Part shown: positions 34,191 to 46,200 of the stretch, piece by piece
Layout of the letters: each line of letters starts with the position of its first letter
How positions within the stretch are numbered: the stretch's first letter is position 1
NCBI GenBank assembly: GCA_022575985.1
Contig: JAKSXM010000263.1
Span: 7,048,001-7,112,000, forward strand
DNA from: Anagrus nilaparvatae
Lineage: Eukaryota > Arthropoda > Insecta > Hymenoptera > Mymaridae
DNA: 64,000 nucleotides
Direction of reading: 5' to 3'
The notes under the pieces: generated by a model
Seen by the model: only the letters and a program-made list of their open reading frames with translations
The model's database searches: none
What the model was told of the DNA's origin: nothing
Made by a program: the position numbers and the translations under genes

Positions 34191-36136
34191 GGGTATTTCT
34201 TATTACCAAAAAGAAAACAAAAAATCATAAACCAAAGTGATAAATAAAAAATTGTTTGGCATATCAAATTTGGCAAATCAACATAAATTTAAAAATTTAC
34301 AAAAATTACTACCTTGTGAGGCAATATTAACCCATATATATAAAGCCGCATATATAAAGCCATTGTCTGTGCTTTATATCTCATCATTTCCATCGGCAGT
34401 TTCTTGGAGTTCGAACAATTTTATGAATTTTAAAATATTAAAAAAAAGAAATTATTCAATTGAAGTTCAATTCAAACAGAAGTTAAAAGTGGTGAATCAA
34501 AAAAAAAACAAAAAACGTGAATTCGTTTTTAAATGTGTGTGTATAAATAAAAAATTGTTCACAACCTATGTAAAAAATTTGTTGTGCAAAATTTAATTAT
34601 CAAAATTTTCAACAAAAATTCAATATAGACGCTTTATTCCCGGATTTCTTGTAATCATTCAAAAAGAGGGAAAAAGTAAAAGAACATCATTATAAGAAGA
34701 GCAAAACCACGTGATATTGAAAATATTTTTTTTTCTTTTCCTGTTCAAAGAGAGGGAGCTACTCCAATTTAACATCACGACATATTCAACCAATCGTTTC
34801 TTCGAGAGGGGGAAAGCGTTCGCCAGCAGACAACAAGTTTTAGATAAGTATTTTTTTTTGTGATGGTTAAATAAAGCTACAATTTTTTGTTCAAAATTCT
34901 TTCTTCTTTTTTACAATAAAATTGAAACTATTATTTGTGTGTAAATTAATTTATATTTTCACACATTTATTACAATTTTATAAACTAATTTTTAAATTGT
35001 ATTCTATGATAAATTAACAAGCTTTATTTAACCATAAAATGTATTATGTAAATTTATTTTTTAATAGGTGAGGTGGACATTTATATACTGATCATTTTTA
35101 TATCTTTCTTTTTTCTGTAATACCTTTGTTTTTTTTCCTAATACTAAATGATTTAAAAATCAAAAATTTTCTTTTTTTTTTATAACACTAACATGTTTAA
35201 AATTTGAAAAGAATTTTTAATTTTATTATTTATTATCATTTATTAATTTTATTATTTAAATTCAATCAAATTTAATTTTTTTTTTTTTTTTTTAATATTG
35301 TAATCTACTTTTTCAAAATAATTAGACTCTCATTTTGATTTAGTATCTGATTCAATTTCTTATAATTTTTCCTTTTTTTTCTTAAAATTAAATTATTCTA
35401 CTAGCAAAATTGTACAATTATACAAAATATTAATTGGGCTTTTTCACGGTATTCAGGTTTTTAGATATCCTAAAAATATTCAAAAAAATATTCGATACGT
35501 ATTTTTTTATTTTTAATAAAAATGATTTTTAACGAAGATATAGCGATTTTAAAACGTTAAAAACTGGTAGTGGGGGGTAACGACGCCATATTGCTAAAAA
35601 CGCTCCATATAACTCTGTATAAATTTCTGACGTCACTTGGCTAATTCAAAAATTAAATCTATTATTTCTCGGGTTAAACTTTGTTTAAATTAAAAATAAA
35701 AAAATACGTACCAAATATTTTAAAGCCAGCTACAAAACCAACCAAATAGAATTTTAAAATTTTTTTCATGATAAAACCCAATTATCTTGATGTTACATAG
35801 GCTCATTATAACGTTACAGTACTGGTCTTTTGGAAAGCGTTCTTGTCACTTGTCAGTTAGCAGTACCCATTCAGAACATATGCAGTTCAATTCCATTTCA
35901 ACGCACAAGCTGTTGGTCGTTGCTGCTATCACTGTCTCATCAAAGGTGATTCATTAAATTTTAATTAAGGAATTATTGTACACATTTTTTTTTCAATAAT
36001 TTACTTTTTATTTTAATTTAGAATAAACTTATTTGATTATTAGCTTATATTTTCAATTTTGTACAATATTTTCTTAATTTTTTTTTTCTCTTTTTTGATA
36101 TTGTTATCATTAATTTAATGTTATTATAATATATTA
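34191..36136 (+). repeat. BEL/Pao leader region, left arm
   Basis: This LTR/5' leader sequence has its complement at about 57030-59225 in the other arm. A TATATAAAG near 34338-34360 precedes CATTGTCTGTGC and could be a core promoter. A 119-residue plus frame at 34237-34596 is not kept open in the other arm and is not called. The LTR boundary and primer site could not be fixed. Confidence 0.6.
35436..35779. mobile_element. 344-bp TIR element with AATT duplication
   Basis: Ends GGGCTTTTTCA and (complement of right end) GGGTTTTATCA form an 11-bp imperfect TIR. AATT flanks both sides (35432-35435, 35780-35783); the other BEL arm reads ATTAATTATC with one AATT at the matching place (near 57375). 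No coding frame. A MITE; superfamily not determined. Confidence 0.75.
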
Positions 36137-36147
36137 CTAGCTAAAGG

Positions 36148-36164
36148 GCCTCGCTATGCTCGGC
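36148..36164 (-). other. Helitron 3' terminal hairpin
   Basis: GCC..GC-TAT-GC..GGC stem with two internal mismatches, 10 nt from the terminal CTAG; typical termination signal of rolling-circle transposition. Confidence 0.65.
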
Positions 36165-36583
36165 AGAATATAACAATAATTCTGTTTTTTCAATTATTTT
36201 GTTAATTAATATTTATAAATTAATATTTTATTTTTATATATTATGTTTTAAAATTTTAAAATTTTATTTTTTTATCTTTATATGCATCATTTTATGACTC
36301 CGATTTTTAAAGTCACATGGTTTTCCTAACCATGCACAAAAATACCAATATACAAGGTAAACGATAACTCACTTCAAATCCGATTGTTGATCAAAATGAA
36401 AATTGAATTAAATTCACAATCATTCAAATACCATTACCAAAATATTAAAAAAAATTGTTATTATTTCATTAAATTTAATCCAAAAATAACTTTATTTTTA
36501 CCTCACTATTTATTTCAAAAAAAATCGATACAAAAAATATAAAAAAAATTTTTTAATTTATATATTACTATAATTATAATCCT

Positions 36584-36930
36584 TCCTATATATATTAAAA
36601 TGAAAGATTGCAAAAAAATAAAAAATTTTTATTTTATTACAGATCACATTATGAAGTATTGAATGGATAAAAATCCATAAAAGTGCTTTTTTAAAAATAA
36701 TTAAATGACTTCGAGAAATCAAACTCAGAACTTAGTGGTCGAGAAGAAGAAAAACTTTAATTTTTTTTCACTAAAACTGATTTTTCTCAGGATCTAAAGA
36801 TTCTTTTGAGATAAGCTTTAGTGCAAATTATTCCTTGGAAAAAATCCTATCAAAATGACTTTTTTTTTTTTAATCCGAGATCATGGTTCAGAGATATAAC
36901 TCTTTATAGCTAAGAAGATCAAAATTTACA
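36584..36930 (+). repeat. Second Helitron 5' end, inverted relative to the outer one
   Basis: Starts TCCTATATATATTAAAATGA and continues as an imperfect reverse complement of 48840-49204. It precedes the Rep frames on the same strand, so it is the natural 5' end of the autonomous Helitron remnant. The base before TC is T, not A, so this is not a clean new insertion. Confidence 0.75.
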
Positions 36931-37081
36931 AAATACCAATTTTAAATGTTTTAACCCATAAAGCTAACTTTTTAATTTTAATCAGTTAAATATAAATCAG
37001 GCATTATAGTTTCGGACAAATATTTTATTTTTTTACTTTTGTTTTAGTAAAAATTCTAACCATACTAGACCTATTAGTACT

Positions 37082-38787
37082 TTGCAATATTATTCCTATA
37101 GATTTCAAGTAAGAGGAAATTTTAATCCTTGTTTAAATATAAAAAAGTTAACGCAACAACTTGTTGTTGACGCATATACAAAGCTTGAAAAATGTCGTTT
37201 AGGATATATAAGAAAAAATCAATCAAATTTAAGAACAGAATTATATCAAGGTTTAATGGATTATGTACATAATAAATATAATGATGATCGTCAAAAAATA
37301 GGAAAAATGATAATATTACCATCATTGTTTAATACAGGTCCTTGTGCTATGAAAGAAAAAATGTTAGATGCCTTATCAATGATGCAATATTATGGTAAGC
37401 CTGATTTGTTTATTACCATGACGACAAATCCTAATTGGCCTGAAATCAAAATTAATTTGCGACCAAATGACACAACAATGGATCGACCAGATTTAGTAGC
37501 AAAAGTTTTTCACGAGAAAATAAAAGTATTGAAAATTGAAATTATTGATAATCGTTTATTTGGTTGTATAATTGCATATGTTTATGTTATAGAAACGTGG
37601 ATTACCTCATATACATTTATTAATTTATTTATTAGATGCATATAAAGTTACAACTGCTGCCCAAGTGAATGGAATAATCAGCAGAAATACCTGATGAAAA
37701 ATTATATCCAAAATTATATCAATTGGTAAAACAACATATGATACATGGACCGTGCAATGAACAGAATAAAAATTCGCCTTGTATGGAAAATAATAAATGT
37801 ATAAAAAATTTTCCTAAAGAATTTTGTGAAGAAACTAATTATAATGATAATAATGGTTATCCAAAGTATCGTCGTCGTTTTGATGGAAGACAAATAATAT
37901 TTAATTCTAATTCAAAAAATCCTAAAGTTGCTGATAATAGATATTTTGTTCCATATAATTCATATTTGTTAATAAAATTTGAATGTCATATAAATGTTAA
38001 AATTTGTTGTACTATTAAGTCTATAAAATATTTATTTAAATACATTATGAAAGGTTCTGACAAAACTACGATTGGATTAAATAATTCTATTTCAGATGTT
38101 AATAAAGATAATTGCAATGATAATGATAAAAGTGATAAAGATGATCTTTCTTATGATGAAATCAATCAATATTTATCAACTCTTTATTTATGTCCACCTA
38201 AAGCAATGTATAGACTTTATGAATATAAGTTAAATGAAATGTCACATTGTGTTTATCGATTAGCAGTTCATTTAGAAAATAAACAAGTTTATTTTAATGA
38301 AGAAAATATTCATAAATTAAAAACATCTAATTTTGAAATCACTTTGACAGCGTGGTTCAATTTAAATATGATATAGAATATTAAAAATGATCCAAATAAT
38401 GCCAGAAAATATTTGTATACTGAAATACCCTTTCATTATGTATTTCATAAAGAGAGTAAAGAATGGTTGGCTCGCAAACAATTTAGAAAAGCCATTATTC
38501 CTAGGATGTATTTCGTCAATCCAAAAGATATAGAAAGATATTATTTAAGAATGTTACTGTTACATGTAAGAGATGCAACATCTTTTGTTGACTTGAGAAC
38601 TGTAAATGGTATTACTTATGATTCATATTTAGAGACAGCACGGATATTAAATATCGTATCATCTGATGATGAATGGGACAAATGTTTAGCTGAAGCTATA
38701 CAATATAAATTTCCACATGCTTTGTGTGAATTATTTGCGTACATATTAGTATTTCATTTACCGATAAATGCAGCAGAATTATATTGA
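37082..38787 (+). pseudogene. Helitron Rep (replication initiator) domain, fragmented
   Basis: Helitron-like N-terminal and Rep regions spread over open stretches 37082-37645, 37723-38376 and 38413-38787. Seen: PDLFITMTTNPNWPEIK, then in a shifted frame the HUH motif inside GLPHIHLL (His codons 37608 and 37614), then KYLFKYIMKG with the paired tyrosines of the Rep active site, then a block like YRLAVHLENKQVYF. A small deletion before the HUH motif, a stop at 38376 and others break it. Rep would nick and rejoin DNA in rolling-circle transposition. Confidence 0.85.
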
Positions 38788-38940
38788 AAATATAAAGAAC
38801 ATTTTACGTTACCATGTTTAGATTCAAAAGTTGCTGAACAGCGTGCCATAGAAACTATAGATTCTATTTTAAAAATACATGGTTTAAATATTCAAAAGTT
38901 TGGAATTAATACAGAATATAATAACACATCTAAAAATACA

Positions 38941-40420
38941 ATGAATAGTGAAGAAGTTAATCACGAATTATTAGAGGAAATCGTTAATAATTTATCGAAG
39001 AAACAAAAAAATGTTTATGAATATTTAAATTCTTCTGTCTTTCATAAAGTTGGTAGTAAATTGGTCTTCATTGATGGTCCAGGAAGGACTGGTAAAAGTT
39101 ATGTATTGAATGTATTCATTAAAAATTTACAAAAAAATGGTATAACTTTTGTATGTATTGCTTGGACTGGTATTGCTGCAAATTTATTGCCTTACGGAGA
39201 AACAGCGCATCTATGTTTTAAGTTACAATTAATTATTACACGTGAAACAGTTTGTAATATTAAAGTAAATTCTGCATATGCAAATTATTTAAGAAATGTA
39301 GATGTTATTATTTGGGATGAAATATCAATGGTACCAAAAGATGCTTTTGAATGTGTTGATCGTTGTTTAAGAGATATATGTAATAATGAAAATATATTTG
39401 GCAATAAATACGTTGTTCTTGCAGGTGATTTTAGACAAACGTTACCTATTATTAAACATGGTAGTAGAAATGAGATTGTTAAAGCATGTGTCCAAAGGAG
39501 TAAATTATGGCCAAAATTTAAACAATTTAAATTAAATAAAAATATAAGATTACTTGACACCAATGAAACATTTAATAATTTTTGTATGAATGTAGGTAAT
39601 AGTGTATATGAAAATGATTTTGAAGAAAATACCTATGAAAGTACCTATTCCTATAAATAATGTTTCTAATGGTAATTTGATTAATGAAATATTTGGAGAG
39701 AGAATAAATTGTTACTATCCTGAATTTTGTAATAATATTATTTTAGCTTTTACTAACGACGATGTAATAAAAATTAATTCTGAAATTTTTGATAAAATAT
39801 CTGGTCAAAAATGTATTTATTTTAGTGTTGATACAATTGATGAAAATGATAATTCTGAAAATTTTTAGTTCATACCCATTGAATTTTTAAATTCATTAAT
39901 ACCGAATGGATTGCCAGTGCATAAATTGGAGTTAAAAATTGGTGCAATAGTAATATTATTACGCAATTTAAATGTTAAAAATGGTTTGTGTAATGGAACG
40001 CGATTACAAATAGTCAGTATGCATAATTATGTTATGGAAGGAAGAATTTTATCTGGCACTCGGCGAAATGAGATTATATTGTTAACTCGTATAGATTTAA
40101 GGCCAAATTTAGAAGTAATACCTATAAATATAATACGTAGATAATTTCCTATTCGGTTAGGTTGTGCCATGACTATAAATAAATCACAAGGTCAATCATT
40201 TAATAAAGTAGGTATTTATTTGTCTAATCCTGTGTTCAGTCATGGTCAATTGTATGTGGCCTTAACACGTACAAGATATCATAATAATCTTAAAATATTA
40301 TTAATGAATGAGTCAAGATTTTTTGAAAATTGTGAAGTTAAAAAAAGAAAAAGTCTAACTAAGAAGAAGAAAATAAGTCAAATATACAATAAGAATATTG
40401 TATACCAAGAAGTTCTTTGA
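38941..40420 (+). pseudogene. Helitron PIF1-like helicase domain, fragmented
   Basis: Walker A in FIDGPGRTGKSYVLN, Walker B in VIIWDEISMVPKDA, motif III in VVLAGDFRQTLPIIKHG, LNKNIRLLDT, and near the end the motif [19 protein letters not shown] with YVALTRTR. The first part (38941-39660) and the rest (39602-40420) lie in different frames, with further stops at 39868 and 40144. Same superfamily 1 helicase as in PIF1; in Helitrons it is fused C-terminal to Rep. Non-functional. Confidence 0.88.
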
Positions 40421-40765
40421 ATAACCTTAATTAATTATATTTTTTAAATAAAAAATTATTATATTAAGTTGTTAAAATTTTATTATTCATATTTCATAAT
40501 TATATAATTTAAAAATCTTTATTGTTATAAAAACTAATATTATAATATATAATATCTGTTTTCTGTCTTAAATGCTAATAATAATAATAGTAATAACAAT
40601 TATTCTTATGTTAAATGTGTATGTTATAAATCTAAATTTCCCTAAAAAAAAAAAAAATTTAATTTTTTAAAATTAAAAATCAATAATAAATTTTTTAAAT
40701 AAATTTTTATCATTAGCTTAAAGATCTGAAAAAAATTATTTTCGAATGATAAAACATTATTGAAT
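40421..40765. other. AT-rich Helitron remnant before copy F
   Basis: No genes. Ends with the 17-bp target duplication of copy F (40749-40765, ATAAAACATTATTGAAT), repeated at 45980-45996. No Helitron 3' end was found here. Confidence 0.7.
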
Positions 40766-40790
40766 TTTTTTTTTTTTTTTTTTTTTTTTG

Positions 40791-40810
40791 GGCCCCTTTA
40801 AGAAGGGGCC
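40791..40810 (-). other. Perfect 8-bp stem at the 3' end of copy F
   Basis: GGCCCCTT and AAGGGGCC enclose a TAAG loop, one base from the poly(A). Compare the longer stem in copy C (20719-20743). Candidate RT recognition structure. Confidence 0.7.
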
Positions 40811-41080
40811 TTTTTCGTAGGACGAGGAGAATGCATTTACGCATACCATACACGCGTACTGTATGGTTATGTGGAACTCAACCTCAAATTTGTATCTGGG
40901 GTTGCCCAGATATACACAATTGAGGAATTACAATACCCACTAAACTCCCCACCCTCCTGCATTTATGACAATATCATAGAATCCGGACCGGGACTCCCTG
41001 TTTAGGTATTACTTCGGTCCGGAAACAATGCAGCCCAGGCATTTCTTCGCCATACCCTGTCAATAAAGGAGGAGATTTTC

Positions 41081-44064
41081 CTACGAGAGGAAACCTTCCT
41101 CCTTTTTTCCAATCAGTGTCGCCCGTACGTACTCTGCCACACTGTACCAGTTAGCGGCACTGCGCAGCATTTCCGGGACGACTACTTCCGGCCTCCATTC
41201 ATCGAAGGGCGGTCGCCCTTCAGCGAAGCGAGGACACCCAAAAAAGGTGTGCTCAGCGGTATCCAGCTCGCCCGGGCAATGCAAGCATTCCGGAGATGTC
41301 ACCTTGCTCCACTTGAAAAGCATATCGCGGAAATAACCGTGACCAGTTAGGAACTGTGTGAGGTAGAAGTCTACCTCTCCATGATCACGGTTCATCCAGC
41401 TTTCCAAATCGATGATAAGGCGGTGCGTCCAACGTCCCCTCGGGTCACCATTCCACCTATACTGCCAACATTCCATTGTGCGGGAGCGAGCGCGAACTGA
41501 AGCTACGTCGCGCTCTTCTTCCCCACGGTTATAGATCGCCTGCCTTTCCAAGGCAAGCAGGTCGATGGGAATCACCTGAGCCACCACCTGGATCGCTGGC
41601 TCTGATACTGTCTTGTACGAGCAAGCGATTCGAAGTGCCCCCTGCCTCTGTACTGCCTTTAGTTTCTTGCAGTACTTTTTTATGCGGACATTGTCCGCCC
41701 ACACCTCTGCACCGTAGAGCAAGATGGAGTTAACTGTCGTCATCAACAGCCTCCTCTTCTCAGATCTGGGACCGCCGATGTTCGTCATTAGCCACGAGAG
41801 GGACTTTGTCACCCGGCCAGCCTTTTCACAGGCCTGCTGGAATTGTCTATTGTAGGTCAACTTGTTATCCAAGAAGACCCCCAAATATTTGACCGATGGT
41901 TTGGTCTGGATCATAAGGGGATTACCTCCGTCATCAAAGCTGATGCCGAATATGGTATCAACCCTTCTCCGGGTCAGAAGGACAATCTCCGTTTTCGGGA
42001 CTGCCAGTCTTAGTCCGTGAACCGACATCCAGCTATTGATAAGGCGCATGGCCTCATCCAAGGTATTCTGCTGGTCCTCTGGCTCTCGAGCTGTTATGGT
42101 TAGAGCAACGTCATCCGCGTATCCGATCATGGAGCATCCATCCGGGAGCTCAATCTTTAGCAAGCCGTCGTAAAAGGCATTCCACAGATCAGGACCCAGA
42201 ACTGAACCCTGCGCTCTGCCTGTGCTTAATACTTTACCGCTTGTGCCATCGAGCGTGTCCCAGCGTAGGTATCGGTCCCGGAGGTAATCTCTGAGTATAT
42301 TTCTCAGATAATCCGGAACTCTGAATACCTGCTCGAGGGAGTGCAACATATCGTCCCACTTAGCCGAGTTGAATGCGTTTTTCACATCCAACGTGACAAG
42401 CAGGACGTCCGGTTTAATATCCGGCCGCACTTGTCTGGCCCTCATAACCACCTTCACGACCTGCTCGATGGCACCGATCGTGGAACGCCCCTCACGAAAG
42501 CCGTGTTGGTCGTCGCTAAGGTCACCCGCTTCCCTAATTGCTTGCCGCAATCTTCCTCTGACCATGCTCTCCATCACCTTGCCAATGGTATTTAACATAC
42601 ACAATGGTCTGTAAGATGATGGAGATCCTGGTTCACCCTTTCCCTTGCTTATCAGAGCCAGACGGGCCACTTTCCAGTCCCTTGGAAAGGCGCCTGCCAC
42701 AAGGCACGCGTTAAACATGCCAAGCAGGAGACCAGGGATTACTTTGCAGCCGCCTTAAGGGCTTCCGCGGGTATTCCGTCTGGTCCTGGCGCTTTCCCAT
42801 TTTTCATTGACCTAATTGCCTGAAGCATCTCCGCCTCGATAAATAGCGGAACTTGCTCCCTCGGGACATCCAAAGCAGGGTGTTGTTGGTTTGGATGATC
42901 CGGGAAGAGAGCGTCCACTATTCTTTTGGTCCTTGCTTCATCCATCGTGTTGTCACATCCGGACTTAAGTTTGCCCATGACAACCTTATATCCCAGGCCC
43001 CACGGGTCGCTGTTGACATCATCTCTTAGGGACCGAAGACAGCGCGCCTTGCTGAGGCGGATAGCTTTCGCCAGCCTTTGCTTGGCTCCCTTGTACTCTT
43101 CAGAGCGCGTAGCCAGCTCTGGGCGGCCATGCGCTCTTTGCCGTCTTCTGCGTGCGCTGTGACAGACCCGTCTTAGCTCCGAAATTTCTTCATTCCACCA
43201 GTACACGCTTCTTTTACCCTTCCAGGGCCGTTTACGCGGCATAGAGGCATCGCAGGCTCCCCTCAGAAGAGCAGTTACCCTCTTGACAAGGGTCTCTGCC
43301 TCTCGCGGGGTGGTCGGTCCTCCATGCCAGGCTGGGATAGACGAGAACTCTTCGCGAAGATAATCCACAAATCTGTCCTCGTCCATCTTTGACACATTCC
43401 AGCCTAGTGGGCGCTTTTTGTACGGGGGCCGATTAGCAACCCTATCACGCACTTTGAAGGTGATGTAATTATGATCGCTGCCATTGGCTCCATCCATCAC
43501 CCTCCAGCCACCCACTCTTCCTGCCAGCCCGGCCGAGGCAAAAGTGACATCAGGGATCGATTCGCCAAAGCCTGGCCTTACGTAGGTTGGATTGTTCCCA
43601 GAGTTCATGACCACCAGATCAGTTCTAGCAGCCATCTCTAGGATCAACGTTCCCCTACGGTTCGTGGTTGGCATTCCCCATTCCACGGCCCTGGCATTTA
43701 AGTCCCCAGCAAATATGATATTGTCAGAGACTTGACTTATCGTTTCCTCCAATGAGGCCAGCTATGCGGTGAACACCCCAATAGTGTCATTCGGTGACAA
43801 ATAACAACTAATGAAAGTTGTATCACCGCACTTTGCCCAGACGTGGCAATTGCCTTTTCCATGTCGTGACATAGACGTCTGAGCACGACCTCGTAGCCAT
43901 ATAGCGCACCGGCCTATGTCATCGGTTAACCAGAATTGCTGGTTCCTATTGCGAAGCGGCTCGGATAGCAAGACGACGCTAGAGTCTGTCTCGCCTGCGA
44001 GCTGATCGAGCAAAAGGTCAGCAAGAATGGTTTTGTTCATATTCCCTTGCAGGACTCCGAACAT
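41081..44064 (-). pseudogene. Copy F ORF2: endonuclease-reverse transcriptase, broken
   Basis: Begins at ATG 44064 within TAATG shared with the ORF1 stop. Endonuclease: VLQGNM, ISCYLSP, FAGDLNARAVEWG (Leu for Phe), IPDVTF, GSDHNYITF. RT: GKAPGPDGIPAEAL, LVTLDVKNAFNSAKW, GRAQGSVLGPDLWNAFYDG, GYADDVAL, KYLGVFLD; finger CLHCPGELDTAEHTFFGC. Lesions: TAG between 43762 and 43753, and a one-base frameshift near 42740 after AEALKAAAK. The rest (42718-41081) is open. Confidence 0.9.
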
Positions 44065-45979
44065 TACCGATGACACTTTATCTTCCTTGCAGTAAGTGCC
44101 TCCCGATAACACTTACATGCTCCGCATCCTGGAAGGTGGTCGGTCTTGGCCTTGTCAGCTCTTTCCCTGCAGAGGAAGCATTCTGCTTTTTTCACAGGAC
44201 AATTTTATGACTTGTGGCCTTGAACGCCACATTTAAAACACGCAAATTTTCGGTCCATGCCCTTACATGACCACTGGTTGTGGCCGAAACCAAGACACTT
44301 AAAGCACCGTGTAACCTCGGCTCTTAAGCGCACTTGCCAATTAGACCAGCCATTATTTAGCCGGCCTTTTTTGGTCAATTTTAGTGCGGCGGCTTCTGGT
44401 AGGTCTACGACCGCCATATCCGCCTTAGTACCCTTAGCCTTGAAGATGGCGACTTTTATGTCGTCATCGTTCTGCAGCTTGGTTGCCTCCTTTATCACCT
44501 GCCTCACTTCGTCGCTACCAGTAGTACCATCTAGGCTTCTGATCTCCACGGTTAGGTGGGGAATCAGTTCCTTGACTGTACTTTCTGGGCCTGCGACCGT
44601 CTTGACAGCGTCTAATAGTTTTTGCCGGTCTTTCGACGAGCTCAACTCTATTAGGACGCTCCCATCCTGGGTTTTCTGGATTCGGTGAACCTCAGTCCCT
44701 GAATCTTTTAGTTGGACATCTCTTTTGATCTCCAGCAGGGCTGTTGCATAAGACTTCCCTTCAGGAGGCTTTATTATTAGAGCCTCCTTATGCTTAGAGA
44801 TCCTTATGGGCCGGTTCTGGCGCTTCTTTCTCCTGCCTTTTTCTGTCGCCACGGAAGGAGGAGATACGCCATCTCCTTCCTTCTTCTGCGGCTTTTTCTT
44901 TTTGCTTCTTTTATTTTCTGCCCCCTGCCGCAGGTTTGCTGCCGCTGCAGTTATTTTTGGCTGTTCCTTCTCCTGCTGCTTCTTCTGTTCCTGCTCTTGG
45001 TTTTTACGAGCCTCTGCCTCCTTTCTTTCAAACTCTTTTTTGTTTTTCTTCTTTTCCTTTTTTCTTTGACCTTTGCTTTTAACAGCGACGAAATCATCCT
45101 CGTCTGGAGGGGAGGTATCTGTAGCTACATCTTTTGGCTGCGTTTGCTGGCCAGAAGCTAACTGATTTACCTCCTGAACCATATCATTCGGAGGAGACAT
45201 CACTGCATTAGCGACGGTCTTCCTTAGAGGGAGTTCCGGGGACGTTTTCTGCGCCGGTCTCTTTTTTGTATTCTCCTTTCCGGGTGGGCTTCGGGACGCA
45301 GTCCGAGCCCTCTTCTTTACTTTTCCAGTCATAACCCTTGATGCTTCCTCTATAGGAATATCGGGTTTTTGTTTTCCATTTAAAAGCTCCTGCTGCAGTT
45401 TAAAAATTGTCTTAAGCCTGGCTAAATATTTTTCAAACTCAGCTATGCCTTTTTTGACTGTCATATTACAGTTCTTCTGTACTTTGACTGAGTCTCTCAT
45501 CTGAGTAATATCTCTCTCCATGTTTGAGTGGATTTCAATGCACGCCTTGTTATAGTCCTTTGATATTCGGAGATATCTTTCTATATTTTCTTTCCTCTTG
45601 CCTTCGTCATCAGGCCCAACTTCGCTAACATTAGGCAACGAATATGACCTCTGGTCCTTCAGAATAGAAGGCCGTATCAAGCTGTTGCTTGAACCTTTTT
45701 GGGCGCCACATTTTGCGCATATATCACCTTCCATTGAGGATTTGCGGGAGGATTCCTCGACCTCTAGCCTAGTTAAGACTACCTTTGCCGTCTTTTTTTC
45801 AGCATTAATTAGAGCTAGATGTTGTTGCTCTGTGGGCGTGGTGTTCTGCCCTTGCTGCTGAGAAATGCTAAATTGGAGACCCCCAGAATCCGTGTCTCCG
45901 GCTCTGACCATCAAGGCTTTCACTTGATCGGAATCAGAGGTTGAATTATCCTCTGTAAGAAGGGTATCAACCTGGGGTA
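44064..45979 (-). pseudogene. Copy F ORF1: gag-like protein, 5'-truncated
   Basis: The open frame (to 44205) extends back into host DNA to an ATG at 46016, so the first ~12 codons derive from the target duplication and Helitron sequence. The element part holds a Lys/Glu-rich low-complexity middle (residues ~310-420) and knuckle CFKCLGFGHNQWSC, then CFKCGVQGHKS, where TAA (44205-44207) truncates the second knuckle; the frame continues to the TAA at 44064-44066. A Cys pair near the N-terminus (CAKCGAQKGSSNS) is not seen in copy C. Confidence 0.85.
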
Positions 45980-46060
45980 ATAAAACATTATTGAATACCT
46001 GATCAAAGATGTACATGATTCATTTAAAATAAAAAATAAAATTTATGGAGCTTTTTTAAT

Positions 46061-46200
46061 TACTTTCTGCCTAAATTTTATATTGGATTTTTAAATTTAG
46101 GCAGATCTTTCTGCAAAAATTTTATATTGGATTTTTAAATTTAGGCAGATCTTTCTGCAAAAATTTTATATTGCATTTTTAAATTTAGGCATATCTTTCT
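46061..46200. repeat. ~62-bp tandem repeat, about 2.3 units
   Basis: Units of ATTTTATATTGGATTTTTAA plus ATTTAGGCAGATCTTTCTGC recur near 46075, 46127 and 46163 with a degenerate last copy. Part of the Helitron interior. Confidence 0.8.

Larger units (their letters stand above)
40766..45979 (-). mobile_element. R1-like non-LTR retrotransposon copy F, 5'-truncated, with 17-bp target duplication
   Basis: On the minus strand: ORF1 (from 45979), ORF2, 3' UTR with hairpin, 24-base poly(A). Flanked by a 17-bp duplication. Its ORFs are closest to copy C (both ORF2 products end EEGFLS), but its 3' UTR carries the CGTAAATGCATTCTC motif seen in A, B, D, E and G, and it did not insert in a microsatellite. 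The 5' end falls inside ORF1 coding sequence, so it is truncated. Confidence 0.9.

Noticed and set aside
34237..34596. 119-residue ORF in the BEL leader
   Set aside because: The equivalent sequence in the right arm (58860-59200) has no matching open frame, so it is not conserved.
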